A stretch of 8,175 nucleotides of DNA from an uncultured Lachnospiraceae bacterium (GTDB lineage Bacteria > Bacillota_A > Clostridia > Lachnospirales > Lachnospiraceae): contig CACXGS010000055.1 of the NCBI GenBank assembly GCA_902767195.1, forward strand, positions 1 to 8,175, written 5' to 3'. Of the stretch, positions 6,272 through 8,175 are shown piece after piece. The notes below the pieces were generated by a model that ran no database searches, was not told the origin of the DNA, and worked only from the letters and a program-made list of their open reading frames with translations. Made by a program: the position numbers and the translations under genes. Each line of letters starts with the position of its first letter. The first letter of the stretch is position 1.

Positions 6272-7387
6272 CTATTCTTCCATTGCCCGCTTCTCTTCCT
6301 TACGTTTCTTTAAGTAAGGCAGTGTTACATCCCGATAAGTGAAGTCGCAGACAGCAGCGAAGGGAATGGCAAGCAAAAGTCCTCCCACTCCGAACATAGT
6401 TCCCATGGACACAATGGCCAGGAGAATCAGAAGTCCGGATACTCCAAGAGAATTTCCGAAAAGTCTGGGCTTGATAATATAACCGTCACAACCCTGAAGA
6501 AGCTGATTGGCAACGACAAATATAATTGCAAGTATCGGGTTTTCCAAAAGAATAATCATTCCTCCGACAGCCGCTCCGATAACCGGCCCAAAAGTGGGAA
6601 TCAGATTGGTGACCCCCACAATAATAGAGATCAGTCCTACATAAGGCATCCTCAGCAACATCATGATGACTGCATTGAGTACGCCGACTATGGTAGAATC
6701 CAGAATGGTGAAAACCAGGTAGCGGTTGAGAATATAATTACATCTTCTGATATAGGAAAGAGTCCTGTCCAGTTTATCATCTGCGATTAAAGCTGACAGG
6801 AGGTCTTTGGCATCTGCTTTCAGCCTGTCCTTGGATCCCAGAAGATAGATTGACAGAACTGCACCAATGACGACATTGATCAAAAGCTTGGCAGTACCGG
6901 TCCAGAATGCAATAATATCATTTTGATAGCCACTTAGCAGAGCAGCGAGCTTTTCCATTATCTCGTCAGCGCTTTCCGGAATGTACAGCATATTAGTAAT
7001 CCCGAGCTTTTGAAAGAGGGAATGTATATATTCCTGATATTCCGGCAGCTGATTCAGGAAAGATGTGATGTTGCTGATCAGCTGGGGAACCAGAATAATC
7101 AACAGTATTACGATAATCGCGATAAAGCTGAATAAGGCAAGGAAGATGGAGGCGGGCCATCGTCCTTTCCTGAGGTTCCTGAACAGTTTTCTTTCATATA
7201 GCTTAGCCAGAGGATTCAGCAAATAGGCAATAATGCACCCGACAATCACTGTATTAAAATACTTGCCGAGGAAATCCAGATCATCCGCGATCGAAGGAAG
7301 CTGCATTAATACAACATATAAAACAACACCGATACACAGAGCAACTGTGTAAGGGTACCAGGGCTTTGTTTGAAACTTTTTCATCAT
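6272..7387 (-). CDS. AI-2E family (UPF0118/PerM-like) membrane permease
   Basis: The 371-aa protein has the usual length and layout of the AI-2E transporter family (PF01594). Membrane segments lie at about 13-30, 44-60, 79-101, 163-184, 222-245, 250-280, 285-298 and 314-346. A long soluble region between the third and fourth (about 102-162) is typical. The family signature NLIPTFGPVIG is at 261-271, and the C-terminal GNSLGVSGLLILLAI (311-325) matches the conserved segment before the last helix. A basic tail (KKRKEEKR) ends the protein. Known members export the quorum signal AI-2 (TqsA) or act as Na+/H+ antiporters; the sequence does not say which applies, and the family name is not evidence of AI-2 transport. 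Two ATGs start the gene (7387, 7384). The 13 bases after the dehydrogenase stop hold only a weak ribosome site (AAGAAAATTAAAG), so coupling to upstream translation is likely. The channel gene follows after 44 bases. Confidence 0.92.
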   Translation of the reverse strand: MMKKFQTKPWYPYTVALCIGVVLYVVLMQLPSIADDLDFLGKYFNTVIVGCIIAYLLNPLAKLYERKLFRNLRKGRWPASIFLALFSFIAIIVILLIILVPQLISNITSFLNQLPEYQEYIHSLFQKLGITNMLYIPESADEIMEKLAALLSGYQNDIIAFWTGTAKLLINVVIGAVLSIYLLGSKDRLKADAKDLLSALIADDKLDRTLSYIRRCNYILNRYLVFTILDSTIVGVLNAVIMMLLRMPYVGLISIIVGVTNLIPTFGPVIGAAVGGMIILLENPILAIIFVVANQLLQGCDGYIIKPRLFGNSLGVSGLLILLAIVSMGTMFGVGGLLLAIPFAAVCDFTYRDVTLPYLKKRKEEKRAMEE

Positions 7388-7400
7388 CTTTAATTTTCTT

Positions 7401-8175
7401 TTATTTTTTCTTCTTAAATTTCTTTCCCGTAGATGCTCCGCCGTCGATCAGGACATCAATGCCGCAAAGATAGCCGTTCCTTTCATCTGCGATGGTAGCA
7501 ATAGCGAATCCAAGTTCCTCCGGTTTTCCCATTCTCCCAGCACAGGTATTATCAACCATCTGTCGTGCAAAATCTGCCTTTTCTACTTCCTTCGCTCCCA
7601 TATCTGTCTCAATGAGACCGGGGCTGACAGAGACGACACGGATGCCTTTGGCGGCATATTCATGGGCGCATTTCTGTGCATACCATACGATAAAGTTCTT
7701 GCTCATTACGTAAGCCATGCCGGATCTGTTATAGTCGTCCATGGCCAGTTTTGATTCACGGTAAAGATGCTTAAAGAACTTATCCTCCTCATATTCTGCC
7801 ATCTCATAAATCTGATGCTTTACAAGAATTCCCGGCGCCTCATAGGCGGAACTGGAAGCTACATCCACAATAACTCCACCCTGATCCATGAATTTATAGA
7901 ATTCCATGTTCACATTTTTTGTACCAATGGCATTGACCCGGATGATCTGTTCCGGATCTGCCATGGCCGGTGAAAGCCCTGCCGCATGAATCACTGTTTT
8001 GATTGTTCCCAGGCTCGCTGCCAGCAGGCAGAGTTCATGGACATCTTTTCTGGAAGACACATCACAGGTAGTCAGATGAACCTGATGTCCTTCCTCTTCA
8101 AGTATTGTTTTAGCATGTTCCAGCTTTGCAAGGGTTCTGCCTGTAATAACAAGAATCACATCTTTTGATATAAAT
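7401..8175 (-). CDS. Short-chain dehydrogenase/reductase, N-terminus outside window
   Basis: 257 residues are visible and the frame is open to the right edge. A GTG at 8159 could be read as a start, but the protein would then lack the TGxxxGxG cofactor loop and the first strand and helix. The in-frame residues before it (FISKDVILVITGR) read as the second Rossmann strand, so I take the gene as truncated by the window edge. Numbering from the codon ending at 8174: HAAG (63-66) replaces the NNAG motif, Asn81 and a Ser in ASSS (106-109), with Tyr155 and Lys159 of YVMSK, make the N-S-Y-K catalytic set, SPG (184-186) and DGG (244-246) are further marks. About 47 residues separate the Ser from the Tyr, against about 13 in most classical SDRs, so there is an inserted segment near the substrate pocket. 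A comparable insert is known in the 3-alpha-hydroxysteroid dehydrogenase/carbonyl reductase of Comamonas. Enzymes of this class oxidise or reduce alcohols or ketones with NAD(P). The C-terminus is lysine-rich (KKFKKKK). It is the first visible gene of the operon. Confidence 0.9.
   Translation of the reverse strand, partial: FISKDVILVITGRTLAKLEHAKTILEEEGHQVHLTTCDVSSRKDVHELCLLAASLGTIKTVIHAAGLSPAMADPEQIIRVNAIGTKNVNMEFYKFMDQGGVIVDVASSSAYEAPGILVKHQIYEMAEYEEDKFFKHLYRESKLAMDDYNRSGMAYVMSKNFIVWYAQKCAHEYAAKGIRVVSVSPGLIETDMGAKEVEKADFARQMVDNTCAGRMGKPEELGFAIATIADERNGYLCGIDVLIDGGASTGKKFKKKK

Noticed and set aside
6272..7387. Assigning the permease as an AI-2 exporter in a quorum-sensing locus
   Set aside because: No luxS or lsr-type gene is present, and the family includes Na+/H+ antiporters and many members of unknown cargo.

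Overview
The window looks like a piece of a Gram-positive, low-to-moderate GC Bacillota chromosome, most likely an anaerobic clostridial (Lachnospiraceae-like) organism. The basis is strong AGGAGG-type ribosome binding sites before most genes, tight co-directional packing, and the protein types present: an HSL-type esterase, a CAT/condensation-fold protein, a permease of the AI-2E family and a sensory MscS-like protein. The taxon is an inference from style, not from a marker gene. No rRNA, tRNA, CRISPR array, insertion sequence or phage gene was seen.

Every convincing gene lies on the minus strand, so the window reads from its right end to its left. The first transcription unit enters from beyond 8175. 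In order it carries a short-chain dehydrogenase (N-terminus outside the window), an eight-helix AI-2E/UPF0118-family permease, a very large (979 aa) MscS-family channel with two big extracytoplasmic sensor regions, an HSL-family alpha/beta hydrolase, and a CoA-acyltransferase/condensation-fold protein. Gaps are 13, 44, 66 and 57 bases and show no convincing internal terminator, so one operon is likely. It ends at a strong rho-independent terminator (874-913).

The second unit starts just after that terminator, at a candidate sigma-A promoter (812-840). It holds a 22-codon reading frame, a 63-codon hydrophilic coiled-coil-like protein in the same frame beyond a single TGA, and a gene for a GpsA-like NAD(P)-dependent glycerol-3-phosphate dehydrogenase that overlaps the previous gene by 8 bases and runs off the left edge.

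Functionally, the operon mixes membrane physiology (permease and channel) with small-molecule or lipid modification (dehydrogenase, esterase, acyltransferase-like protein). The link between the two is not evident from sequence. The most notable object is the MscS-like protein: a conserved channel core behind two tandem Cache-like ligand-sensing modules, which suggests a channel gated or tuned by an extracellular signal as well as by membrane tension.
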